From Kitasatospora sp. SolWspMP-SS2h (lineage in GTDB: Bacteria > Actinomycetota > Actinomycetes > Streptomycetales > Streptomycetaceae): a stretch of DNA of 64,000 nucleotides. This document shows positions 23,242 to 31,985 of the stretch, in pieces; the stretch's first letter is position 1, and every line of letters begins with the position of its first letter. Location: the NCBI RefSeq assembly GCF_003259315.1, contig NZ_QLLT01000004.1, positions 62,001-126,000 on the forward strand. The letters run 5' to 3'. Position numbers and translations under genes: made by a program. Under the pieces are notes generated by a model. The model had not been told where the DNA came from and searched no databases. It was given only the letters and a program-made list of their open reading frames with translations.

Positions 23242-26105
23242 TCAGCGGGCGGCGCAGGACTGGTCAAGGGCGGTCGGATCCGCCGTGCCGGTGGTGGCGG
23301 TGTGGTCGGACTCCTGGACCCGGGCGGTCTCGAAGGCCAGCAGCCGGCAGTGGCGGGCCTGTTCGGCCTCGCCGAAGTGCGCGTGGGCGCGGGCGGTGGC
23401 TTCCAGGGCCGCAGCGATGCCGTGCCGGTCGTCGAGCGTCCGGGCGATGGCGAGTGCCTCGCCGAGGGCGGCGAGTGCTTCGTCCCGGCGGTCGAGCACG
23501 CGCAGGGTGTCGCCGAGGTCGACCAGGGTGGCCCCGGTCGGGCCGGTCAGGCCCCGGCGGCGGAACACGCCGAGCACCTGGCGGTAGGTCCGTTCGGCGG
23601 CCCGGGCGTCACCCGCCGCCAGGTGCAGGCCGGCCAGCGTGTGGAGGGCGAGCGCCGGCTCGGTCTCGCCGGCCGCCTCGAAGAGCCGCAGGGCCCGGTG
23701 CACGGCGGCGAAGCCGTCGGCGAGGCGGCCGGCCTCCTTGTGCACCAGGGCCTGGTTCGCCACCATGCAGGCCACGCCGCGGGACTTGCCGAGCCCGGTC
23801 AGGATCCGTTCGGCGGTCAGCAGGTGTTCCAGCGACTCGTCGTCCCGGCCGGCGCAGCCGAGCGCCGCCGCGAGGCAGCCGTACAGTCCGGCCTGCGCCT
23901 CGCGGTCTCCGACCGCCCGCGCGGTGTCCAGGGCCGTCGAGACGACGGCCTGCCAGGCTCCCTCCCACCAGTAGCTGTTGCCGTAGCCGTTCAGGTGGGT
24001 CGCGATCCGCCAGGCCAGCTCCGGGCGGCCGGACCCGCCGGCCCGGGCCACAGCCTCCCGGATCGCCGGCATCTCCCGGCGCAGCCAGCCGAGGGCGTCC
24101 TCGGCGGTGCCCAGCTCGGGCAGCGGAACGCGGGTTTCCTCCGGCGGGGTGCGGACGGGCCAGCAGAGCGATTCGGCGTGCTCGACGGCGACGGTGTACC
24201 AGGTCAGCAGTCGCAGGGTGGCCGCGTCCCGCTCGCCGGGGGCCTCCTCGGCGCGGACGAGCTCGTCCGCGTACCCGGCCAGCAGGTCGTGGAAGCGGTA
24301 GGAGTGCGCGGTGGGAGCCTCGATCAGGTGGGCGTCGTAGAGGACGTCGAGCAGGTCTGCGGTCTCCACCGGGTCCCGGTCGGCGAGGGCCGAGACGGCT
24401 TCCAGGGAGAGCGGGGTGGCCGACCAGAGCCCCAGCAGCCGGAACAGCCGGGCCGCCTCCTGTTCGACCGGGCGGGAACCGGTCACCAGGGCGTGGTAGC
24501 TCATCGCGAAGGCGTCGCGGACGGCGAGGTCGTCGAGGGCCAGGGCGCCCAGACGGTGGCGGGGTTCGGCCAGCCGGGAGGCGAGGGCGCTCAGCGGCCA
24601 GGCCGGCCGGGTGGCGATCCGGGCCCCGGCGATCCGCAGGGCGAGGGGCAGCCCGCCACAGGCGGCGACGATGCGGTCGGCCGAGACGGGGTCGGCCGCG
24701 ATGCGCTCGCTGCCGCAGATCCCGGCCAGCAGGGTGTGCGCCTCCGGCCCGAGCGGGGCCAGCGGGATCCGGACGGCCTCGGTGCCGGCCAGGGTGTGAC
24801 GGCTGGTCACGAGAACGGCGGACGGGCCGACGCCGGGGAGCAGCGCGTCGATCTGGGCGCTCTCGCGGGCGTTGTCCAGCAGGATCAGAACGCGACGGTC
24901 GGCCAGCGTGGCCCGGTAGAGCGAGGCCCGGTCGTCGGTGTGGTCGGGGACGGCGGAGCCGGGCACCCCGAGGTCGGTGAGGAAGCGGCCGAGCAGCCCG
25001 TGCGGGTCGCGGGGCACGTCGCCGCAGTAGCCGCGTAGGTCGGCGTGGAGCTGGCCGTCGGGGTAGTGCGCGCGCAGGAGGTGGCCGGCGTGGACGGCGA
25101 GGGCGGTCTTGCCGACGCCGCCCATGCCGGAGATCACCACCACACCGCCGGACGCCGCACCACCGCTCGCGGTACCGCCGGACGCCGTCGCGTCGCCGAC
25201 CCGCAGCAGGGCGTCCCGGAGAAGCCGCAGGGGCTGCTCGCGTCCGATGAAATCGGCGGTGTCACGGGGGAGTTGGAACGGCTTCGGTGTCCGGCCGGTC
25301 GCGGTCGCGGGAGACGTGGCGGCCGCGGGAGACGCGGTGGCCGCGGGAGACGTGGACGCGCTCTCCCGGCCGAGGGTCAGCAGGACCTGGAGGGCGTCCC
25401 GCACTTCCGGGCCGGGATCGATGCCGAGTTCCTCGGCCAGCCGTCGGCGCAGCGCGTGATAGACGTCCAGGGCCTCGGGAGTCCGCCCGGCGCGGTGCAG
25501 GGCCAGCATCAGCTGCCGGTGGAACACCTCCCGCAGCGGGTGCTCTGCGGCGAGTGCCGCGAGTTGGGCCACCAGGCCCGGCTGAGGCCCGCCGCGCAGC
25601 CTGAGGTCGGCGCACCACTCCAGGAGGCGCAGCCGGGTTTCGACGAGCCGGACCGCGGTCGGCGAGTCGAGCAGGCTCGGCAGTCCGGTGAACGGTTCCC
25701 CCCGCCACAGCGCCAGGGCCCGTTCCGTCTCGGTCCCCCACGCGTCCCAGTCCTGCGAGAACCGGGCCGCGGCGGCCCGGTCGGCAGCGCTGCCGAAGAC
25801 CTCCAGGTCGAGTTCGCCGGGACCCACGGCGAGCACGTAGCCGGGGGGGTGGAGCGGAGCCGGTCGGAGCCGGCCGGGGCGAGGGCGCGACGCAGCCGGG
25901 CCGCGTGGTTGTGCAGGGCGGAGACCGCGCTACGCGGGGGCCCGCCCTCCCAGAGCAGGCTCACCAACCGGTCCACCGCCAGGGCCCGGTTGGCGTTGAG
26001 CAGCAGGACGGCCAGCAGCAGCCGTACCTTCGGACCCGTCACCTCCGCTTCCACCCCGCCCACCTCGACCCGCAGCGGGCCGAGCAGCGCGAACCGAACT
26101 TCCAT
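23242..26105 (-). pseudogene. SARP/AfsR-type regulator, frameshifted
   Basis: The gene encodes an AfsR-like activator in two frames. The first (from ATG 26105, GGGGGG upstream) carries the winged-helix SARP domain MEVRFALLGPLRVEVGG to RLRRALAPAGSDRLRSTPP. At the C7 run (G7 at 25843-25849 on the plus strand) the frame breaks; the second frame continues exactly with YVLAVGPGELDLEVFG, the BTAD domain, an NB-ARC ATPase (GMGGVGKTALA, VLILLDNA) and C-terminal TPRs. One more C would restore a 954-residue protein. Reading as it stands, no full protein is made unless slippage occurs at the run. SARPs activate secondary-metabolism genes. Confidence 0.85.
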
Positions 26106-26374
26106 GTCATCCCCCCGACGGGTGCTGCGCACAGCGCGCGCCTCCGGCTGTGATCCGAATCTGAGTCGCCTTTGCGTGGCCGTCGGGAAGATCGTCCCGA
26201 CGGGCCGGGCCACTGTGTCCGTCCCCGTGCGGCCGCCCTCGCGGGCGGCCTTCGAACACGCCCGAAGACTATCCGCACGCCAGTTCCGCACGGCGGCAGC
26301 GACGTACGGCCGACCGGATTCTCCGGCAACCGGCCGTGCGGTTGCCGCGGCGGCTTCTCGTACCGGGGGATTCC

Positions 26375-27607
26375 ATGTCCAGGCGCTCCTTCTCCATCTC
26401 GCTCGCGGTGCTCGTGGCCTCGGCCGCCATCGGCCTGCCCGGTCCGGCGGCCCAGGCCGCCGGCCGCCCGGCCTTCCAACTCCCCTTCCCGTGCGGGGAG
26501 ACGTGGACGGCCACCACCTACTCCGGGCACAGCCCGGCCAACTCCGTGGACTTCAACCACTACCCCGAGGACCTGGGCCGACAGGTCTCCGCCAGCGCGC
26601 CGGGCACCGTGGTGGCGGCCGGAGCCAGCAACGGTTGGGCCGGGAACGAGGTGCGCATCGACCACGGCGGTGGTTGGACGACCCACTACGCCCACCTCTC
26701 TGCCGTGACGGTCGCCGTGGGCGCCAGCGTGCAAGCCGGTCAGGCGGTCGGCCGGGTCGGCAGCACGGGCAACTCCACCGGCCCGCACCTGCACTTCGAA
26801 CAGACCCTGAACGGAGTCGGCCAGCAGACCACCTTCGACGGGGTCGCCTACGCAGGCGGAACCCGGACCTTCACCAGCAACAACGCCTGTGCGCCCACGA
26901 GTCCGCCGCCTCCGGCCTCCAAGGTGTTGCGGTGGTTCCTGTCGGACCAGGGGTGGTCGGGTGTGTCGACGCGGCCGGCGGTGGATTTCGGGAGCACGCC
27001 GATGGTGCCGGTGGTGGGTGATTTCGATGGGGACGGTGCGGATTCGGTGAGTGCCTATGATCCGACGACGTCGACGTTCTACCTGGCGAACTCGGGTGGG
27101 GTGGCGGAGTCGACGTTGGTGTTCGGGGTGTCTGGCAATCGTCCGGTGCTGGGGCGTTGGGACGGTGGTACGGATCAGATCGGTGTCTACATGGGGGACG
27201 GGAAGTTCCATCTGCGGATGGGTGACGGTTCGGTGCGGGTGTTCGCGTTCGGCAACGGCGGTAACTGGCGGCCTCTGGCGGGGGACTGGAACGGTGACGG
27301 TGCCGAGACGGTGGGTGCCTACGATCCGGCGACCTCGACTTTCTACCTGCGTGACAGTCTCACGGCCGGTGCGGCGGATCGGACCTTGACCTTCGGCAAC
27401 CCGGACAACATTCCGGTGGTGGGGGACTGGGACCGTACCGGGCGCACCGAGATCGGTGTCTACAACCCGGACAACCGGACCTTCTACTTCCGGCACGCCG
27501 ATGCGAGCGTCACTTCCGTCACCTACGGCGACAGCGGGGACACCCCCGTCACCGGCGACTGGAACGGCGACGGCTGGACCACCCAAGGCACCGTCCGCGG
27601 CATCTGA
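26375..27607 (+). CDS. secreted M23 metallopeptidase with beta-propeller-like repeats
   Basis: A 410-residue secreted protein. A signal peptide (1 to about 32, ending AAQAAG) precedes an M23 (LytM-type) peptidase domain at about 35-170, with zinc ligand regions GHSPANSVDFN, HYAHL and HLHFE. It is expected to cleave peptidoglycan or other peptide cross-bridges. A Pro linker (SPPPPASK) leads to four and a half repeats of about 45 residues of the form PVVGDWDGDG...YDPTTSTFYL, an FG-GAP/VCBS-like binding domain. ATG at 26375 after GGGGG. The codon use of the repeat domain differs sharply from the peptidase domain. Confidence 0.88.
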   Translation: MSRRSFSISLAVLVASAAIGLPGPAAQAAGRPAFQLPFPCGETWTATTYSGHSPANSVDFNHYPEDLGRQVSASAPGTVVAAGASNGWAGNEVRIDHGGGWTTHYAHLSAVTVAVGASVQAGQAVGRVGSTGNSTGPHLHFEQTLNGVGQQTTFDGVAYAGGTRTFTSNNACAPTSPPPPASKVLRWFLSDQGWSGVSTRPAVDFGSTPMVPVVGDFDGDGADSVSAYDPTTSTFYLANSGGVAESTLVFGVSGNRPVLGRWDGGTDQIGVYMGDGKFHLRMGDGSVRVFAFGNGGNWRPLAGDWNGDGAETVGAYDPATSTFYLRDSLTAGAADRTLTFGNPDNIPVVGDWDRTGRTEIGVYNPDNRTFYFRHADASVTSVTYGDSGDTPVTGDWNGDGWTTQGTVRGI

Positions 27608-27807
27608 TCGAGCTCTCCGAAATCACCGACGAAGCGGACGCCCACCTCGCCCGGGCACTCGGCGTGTGTCCGGGGCGTCGCCGGCGCGACGATCATCCTC
27701 CGGACCTCCGGGCACCCCGTACCGAGCAGCCAGGGGCGGCCCGGGGCGGACGCGAACGGCCCCCGCCCGGGAGAAGTGCGGGTGGGGGCCGTCGGGCGGG
27801 GTGGGGA

Positions 27808-28446
27808 TCAGAGGAGGGTCGACCAGTAGTACCAGAAGCGGTTGAGGATCAGGAGGGCGATCACCAGGTAGGCGGCGACCGGGACGAGCCACTGGAAGCG
27901 GAGGGCGGCCAGGCGGCGGAGGGGGGCGGGGGCGGGGAGGACGCCGGTGCGGAGGTTGTGGACGGTGGTGTACCAGAAGGCGGTGATGACCACGGCCCAG
28001 ACCACCATGCAGTAGGGGCAGAGCGCGCCGATCTCGTACAGCGCCTGGTCGACCAGCCAGGCGACGAAGCCGAGGCCGAGCAGGGTGCCGGACTGGAGGG
28101 CGAGCCAGAACCAGCGGCGGTGGGCGGCGCCGGCGACCAGGCCCGCGCCGACCGCGGCGAGGGCGCCGAAGGCGGCCAGGCCGATCAGCGGGTTGGGGAA
28201 GCCGAAGGCGGACGCCTGGGCGGTGCGCATGATCGAACCGCAGCTGATCACCGGGTTGATGTTGCAGCTGGGCTGGTAGGCCGGGTTCTCCAGCAGCCTG
28301 AGCTTGTCCAGGGTGAGGACGGCCGAGGCGGCCAGGCCGATCAGGCCGGCGACCAGGAGCATCCAGGCGTAGCCGCGGGAGGCGCCGATCGTGGCCTTCC
28401 CCGGGGCGGGCGCGGTGGCGGGGGTGGTGGTGAGGGCCGTGGTCAT
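27808..28446 (-). CDS. vitamin K epoxide reductase family protein
   Basis: A 212-residue membrane protein of the bacterial VKOR family, which re-oxidises a DsbA-type partner and passes electrons to quinone. Four to five membrane segments are seen. The periplasmic loop has SCNINPVISCGSI with a Cys pair, and the active CxxC is ALCPYCMVVW. ATG at 28446, 5 nt after a GGGTGA that includes the upstream stop; an alternative GTG at 28455 overlaps that stop. It forms an operon with the DsbA-like gene. Confidence 0.92.
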   Translation of the reverse strand: MTTALTTTPATAPAPGKATIGASRGYAWMLLVAGLIGLAASAVLTLDKLRLLENPAYQPSCNINPVISCGSIMRTAQASAFGFPNPLIGLAAFGALAAVGAGLVAGAAHRRWFWLALQSGTLLGLGFVAWLVDQALYEIGALCPYCMVVWAVVITAFWYTTVHNLRTGVLPAPAPLRRLAALRFQWLVPVAAYLVIALLILNRFWYYWSTLL

Positions 28447-28451
28447 CCGGG

Positions 28452-29315
28452 TCACCCGCCGATGGTCTGCTTGACCAGGGCGGTGAACCGGTCGCCGGTG
28501 AGCGGCTTGCCGTCCTGGCCGATCACGGCGAGCTGCTTGCCGTCGAGCTTGACCGTCGGGGTGCCGGAGACGCCGCTGCGGTTGAACGCGCTGGCGACCT
28601 TGGCCGCCCAGCTCTTGTAGGTGCCGTCGGTGACGGCCTTGGTGAACGCCTCGGTCTTCAGGCCCGGGACCTGGCCGGCCAGGTCGAGCAGGTGGTTGAC
28701 GTCGCCGAAGCCGTCCTCGCTCTCGGCGGGCTGGTTGGCGTACAGCACGTCGTGGAACGCCTTGAACTTGTCGACGCCCTCGTTCAGCGCCGCGCCCGCC
28801 GCGGCCAGCGCGGTCTTCGAGCCCTTGCCGCCCAGGTTGTTGTCCAGGAACGCGGCCAGGTGGTACTCGATCTTGTAGTCGCCCTGGTCGGCGAGCTGCT
28901 GGACGCTCTTGCCGGCCGAGGTCTCGAACGCCTGGCACACCGGGCAGCGGAAGTCCTCGTAGACGGCCAGGGTGTGCGGGGCGTCGGCCTTGCCGTAGAC
29001 GACCACGGTGTCGTCGGTGGCGCTGGTGTGGGCCGGGGCGACGGCGGCGGCCGTGGACGAGCCGTCGCCCTTCGAGCCGCCCGCGATCGCCAGCGCGGTG
29101 CCGCCCGCGATCACGGCCACGGCGGCGGCCACCGACACGCCGATGGTCAGGCCGCGGCGGCGCTTGGCGGCCCGGGCCTCGGCCTGCTGGGCCTGCTTGA
29201 GGCGCTCGCGGGCGGTGGCGCGCTGCTGCGACCGGGACGGGGACTGCGACTCGGACTTCGACGGGGACGGGGGCTTCTGGGGCTGGGACTGCTGGTTCGT
29301 GTCGTTGCTGGTCAT
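28452..29315 (-). CDS. membrane-anchored DsbA-like thioredoxin-fold protein
   Basis: A 287-residue protein. A basic Gln/Ser-rich N-terminus with a coiled region (ATARERLKQAQQAEARAAKRRRG) precedes one membrane segment (LTIGVSVAAAVAVIAGGTALAI). The extracytoplasmic thioredoxin fold has YEDFRCPVCQAFE as active site and GVSGTPTVKLDGK with the cis-Pro. With the adjacent VKOR it forms a complete disulfide-forming pair: this protein oxidises substrates and VKOR recycles it. Start ATG at 29315. Confidence 0.92.
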   Translation of the reverse strand: MTSNDTNQQSQPQKPPSPSKSESQSPSRSQQRATARERLKQAQQAEARAAKRRRGLTIGVSVAAAVAVIAGGTALAIAGGSKGDGSSTAAAVAPAHTSATDDTVVVYGKADAPHTLAVYEDFRCPVCQAFETSAGKSVQQLADQGDYKIEYHLAAFLDNNLGGKGSKTALAAAGAALNEGVDKFKAFHDVLYANQPAESEDGFGDVNHLLDLAGQVPGLKTEAFTKAVTDGTYKSWAAKVASAFNRSGVSGTPTVKLDGKQLAVIGQDGKPLTGDRFTALVKQTIGG

Positions 29316-29482
29316 GGTGATCCGTCGTCTCCTCGGCACCCGGCGGCAGCGCGGTCCGCCGCCCGTCCGGGGACGGGGCGGGACACGGCACACGGCACGG
29401 CGCGGCGGGGTGCGGGTAAAGAAGGGGGGAGGGGCGCGCCTCGGCGGGCGCCCGGGACGGAACGCGTCCGGGTGACGGTCCG

Positions 29483-30121
29483 TCAGCTGGCGAGGGCCGG
29501 CTGCGGGGGGCCGCGACGCGGAGCGGGGGAGAGGACGGGTACCTGGGGACGGCGGGCCGCGGGCTCGGTGCCCGGGGACGGCAGCAGCGCGGCCGGGCAG
29601 GCCGGGCGGACGGCCGACAGCAGCGCGCGCCAGGGTGCGGGCAGCAGGCGGGCCAGTGCGTCCAGGGCCGCCGCGACGCCGCTGAGCGCGTCGTCCGCCA
29701 GCCGCAGCCAGGCCGCGGCGGCCAGCGCCAGCGCCAGGTGCACGGCCAGCACCAGCAGGCGCAACAGGCCCGCCGAATCGTGCGTCCACTGCGCGAACAG
29801 CTCCGAGCCGCCCACCGAGTCGCCGCCGCAGACCAGCAGGTCCACGCCCCGGGCGGGTCGCGCACAGGCGTCCTGGCCGAGGTTGAACGTGGTGTTCAGC
29901 AGCAGCTCCACCGGGACCAGCACGGAGGACAGCAGCAGGAAACGGCGGCGCGCCCCGTCGAGGACCACCGCCAGCAGGAAGACCGCGACGCTCGCCGCCG
30001 CGACCAGGGTGAGCGGCAGGGCACGCCCGGTGATCGCCACCTGGCCGAACGCGGCCAGCGGCACGGCGAGCGCGGTGAACACCGCGCCCCGCAGGGCCTT
30101 GGTCGCGTGAATGCCGGTCAT
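29483..30121 (-). CDS. integral membrane protein of unknown function
   Basis: A 212-residue protein with about four membrane segments: ALRGAVFTALAVPLAAFGQV, LTLVAAASVAVFLLAVVL, FLLLSSVLVPVELLLNTTF and LLRLLVLAVHLALALAAAAW. A cysteine pair lies in the loop between the last two (QDACARPARGVDLLVCGG), and a Pro/Arg-rich tail closes the protein. No named family is recognised. It starts at ATG 30121 and lies 167 bp upstream of the DsbA-like gene on the same strand; the extracytoplasmic cysteines make it a possible client or helper of the disulfide pair. Confidence 0.7.
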   Translation of the reverse strand: MTGIHATKALRGAVFTALAVPLAAFGQVAITGRALPLTLVAAASVAVFLLAVVLDGARRRFLLLSSVLVPVELLLNTTFNLGQDACARPARGVDLLVCGGDSVGGSELFAQWTHDSAGLLRLLVLAVHLALALAAAAWLRLADDALSGVAAALDALARLLPAPWRALLSAVRPACPAALLPSPGTEPAARRPQVPVLSPAPRRGPPQPALAS

Positions 30122-30274
30122 GGTGAAGGAGTATGGCACGCCGAAGGTCCCGGGGACGAGGGTCGGACGGCACCCGTCCCGACCGCCCGTACCGTGAATA
30201 AGCCCTGCGTAAAGGGGGTGTGGGTCGGGTGCGGGACGGGTGCGGTGCGGACGGGGCACGGGTGGCGGGCGGTT

Positions 30275-30290
30275 CCGGGGACGTCCCCGG
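30275..30290 (-). terminator. palindrome downstream of thrS
   Basis: A perfect 16-bp palindrome (CCGGGGAC/GTCCCCGG) lies 65 bp after the thrS stop in the 233-bp gap before the membrane-protein operon. It may end the thrS transcript. The remainder of the gap contains GGTGCGG-type simple repeats and an AT-richer patch at 30190-30215, probably the promoter of the operon starting at 30121. Confidence 0.35.
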
Positions 30291-30354
30291 GACGGCGTGC
30301 GGGCGGTGCGCCGACGGTCGCGGCGTGGGCGGCGTCACGTGCCCCGGGTGGCGC

Positions 30355-31623
30355 TCACCACAGCTCCACGGCGTGCGACCGGACGCGTCCGGCGATCCGC
30401 GCCAGCACCTCGTCGGCCGGCGCCGGGCCGAGCCGCCGACCGTCCCGGAGCCGCAGCGCGAGACTCCCGGCGGCGGCCTCGCGCGGACCGAGCACCACCT
30501 GGTACGGCACCAGCCGCGCCGCCCGCACCCGGGCCCCCAGCGAACCGCGCTCCGCGCCCAGCACCTCGGCCCGCAGGTCCAGCTCCAGGCAGCGGGAGAC
30601 CAGCGCCCCGGCCGCCTCCGCCTGCTCCGCGCCCAGCGGCAGCACCGCCAGCTGCACCGGCGCCAGCCAGGCCGGGAACGCCCCGCGGTGCCGCTCGACC
30701 AGGTGCGCCACCGCCCGCTCCACACTGCCCACCACCGACCGGTGCACCATCACCGGCCGGTGCCGCGCCCCGTCCGGCCCCACGTAGCGCAGGTCGAACC
30801 GCTCCGGCTGGTGGAAGTCGACCTGCACGGTCGACAGGGTCGACTCCCGCCCCGCCGCGTCCAGCACCTGCACGTCGATCTTCGGCCCGTAGAACGCCGC
30901 CTCGCCGACCCCCTCCTCGTACCGCAGGCCCAGCTCCGCCAGCGCCCGCACCAGGACCGCGGTCGCCCGCTCCCACAGCTCCGGCCGCGCCGCGTACCTG
31001 CCCCCCGGGCCCGGCAGCGACAGCCGGTAGCGGGACGGGACGACGCCCATCGCCCGGTACGCCGCCGCGATCAGCTCCAGCGCGCCGCGCACCTCCGCCG
31101 CCGCCTGCTCCGGGGTGCAGAACACGTGCGCGTCGTTCAGCCGGATCGCCCGCACCCTGGTCAGCCCGCCCAGCACGCCCGAGCGCTCGGAGCGGTACAT
31201 GTCGCCCAGCTCGGCCATCCGCAGCGGCAGCTCCCGGTAGCTGCGGGAACGGGACCGGAACAGCACCGCGTGGTGCGGGCACAGGCTCGGACGCAGCACC
31301 AGCTGCTCGTCGCCGCCCATCTCCAGCGGCGGGAACATGTCCTCCCGGTAGTGCCCCCAGTGCCCCGAGAGCTCGTACAGCTCGCGCTTGCCCAGCACCG
31401 GCGAGTAGACGTGCCGGTAGCCCGCCCGCCGCTCCAGGGCGCGGACGAAGTCCTCCAGGCTCCGGCGCACCACGGCGCCGTCCGGCAGCCAGTACGGCAG
31501 GCCGGAGCCGATCAGCGGATCGGTGTCGAACAGGCCCAGCTCGCGACCCAGCCGGCGGTGGTCGGGCCCGGCGGGCGCGACGGGAACGTCGGGTGCTGCG
31601 GGAACGTCGGGTGCTTCGAACAC
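30355..31623 (-). CDS. thrS: threonyl-tRNA synthetase, short form without editing domains
   Basis: A 422-residue enzyme that charges tRNA-Thr. It contains only the class II catalytic core and the anticodon domain: motif 2 region YRSERSGVLGGLTRVR, zinc-ligand segments RPSLCPHH (Cys), NDAHVFC (His) and MVHRSVVGSVERA (His), then WLAPVQLAVLPLG. The N-terminal TGS and N2 editing domains (about 240 residues in full-length ThrRS) are absent and replaced by a short APDVP repeat. A housekeeping full-length copy is expected elsewhere. GTG at 31623 has GAGGAG 6 nt upstream. Expression appears controlled by the attenuator at 31706-31802. Confidence 0.9.
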   Translation of the reverse strand: MFEAPDVPAAPDVPVAPAGPDHRRLGRELGLFDTDPLIGSGLPYWLPDGAVVRRSLEDFVRALERRAGYRHVYSPVLGKRELYELSGHWGHYREDMFPPLEMGGDEQLVLRPSLCPHHAVLFRSRSRSYRELPLRMAELGDMYRSERSGVLGGLTRVRAIRLNDAHVFCTPEQAAAEVRGALELIAAAYRAMGVVPSRYRLSLPGPGGRYAARPELWERATAVLVRALAELGLRYEEGVGEAAFYGPKIDVQVLDAAGRESTLSTVQVDFHQPERFDLRYVGPDGARHRPVMVHRSVVGSVERAVAHLVERHRGAFPAWLAPVQLAVLPLGAEQAEAAGALVSRCLELDLRAEVLGAERGSLGARVRAARLVPYQVVLGPREAAAGSLALRLRDGRRLGPAPADEVLARIAGRVRSHAVELW

Positions 31624-31705
31624 GGCGGTCTCCTCGGGGACGTACGGAACGGGTTCACGGGGAGGGGCCGGACCGCCGGGGAGGACGCGCACGCGCACAC
31701 ACGAA

Positions 31706-31732
31706 AGCCCCGGAGCTCTCGGCCCCGGGGCT
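31706..31732 (-). terminator. attenuator terminator of thrS
   Basis: On the minus strand an 8-bp perfect stem (AGCCCCGG with CCGGGGCT) and 11-nt loop is followed by TTCGTGT. It lies between the leader peptide stop (31749) and the thrS start (31623), where only an attenuator would be useful. Confidence 0.75.
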
Positions 31733-31748
31733 CGCACACGCACAGCGG

Positions 31749-31802
31749 TCAGCGCGCCGGGACACTCTCCGGCGTCGTCGTCGACCTCGCGGCGCGCTTC
31801 AT
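31749..31802 (-). CDS. thrS leader peptide with three Thr codons
   Basis: A 17-codon frame, MKRAARSTTTPESVPAR, with three consecutive ACG threonine codons (31781-31773). A TACGGT 7 nt before the ATG can serve as -10, making the peptide the first thing translated on a leaderless mRNA. The 5' part of the frame (31798-31790) is perfectly complementary to its end (31759-31751), so the unpaired RNA forms a hairpin with the Thr codons in its loop. A ribosome waiting for Thr-tRNA would open this hairpin and free TCCCGG (31764-31758 region) to pair with the 5' arm of the terminator. This is the classical attenuation layout. Confidence 0.75.
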   Translation of the reverse strand: MKRAARSTTTPESVPAR

Positions 31803-31832
31803 GCCCGCCACCGTAACGGCCCGCCCGGCGAT

Positions 31833-31884
31833 CGGCACTCGAATATCCGCGGCACCCGAATATCCGCGCTGCGCCGGGTATCCG
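31833..31884. repeat. tandem direct repeats upstream of the thrS leader
   Basis: Two 17-bp units differing at one base (31833-31849 and 31850-31866: CGGCACYCGAATATCCG) are followed by a third degenerate copy ending GGGTATCCG (31867-31884). They lie 31-82 bp upstream of the leader start, over and above the promoter, and may bind a regulator on one face of the helix. The remaining gap up to 31985 shows nothing else. Confidence 0.7.
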
Positions 31885-31985
31885 CAGTGCGCCCGGCCGG
31901 TGCCGTGCCACCACGGCGCGGTGGCCGCCCCGGGAGAATCGCGTGCCGCCCCGCTGGACGGGGGTGCTCGGCGGACGCGGCCGGA

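Noticed and set aside
31624..31985. T-box riboswitch before thrS
   Set aside because: No AGGGUGGNACCGCG-like T-box sequence or specifier loop is present; the Thr-rich leader ORF plus terminator explains the region better.
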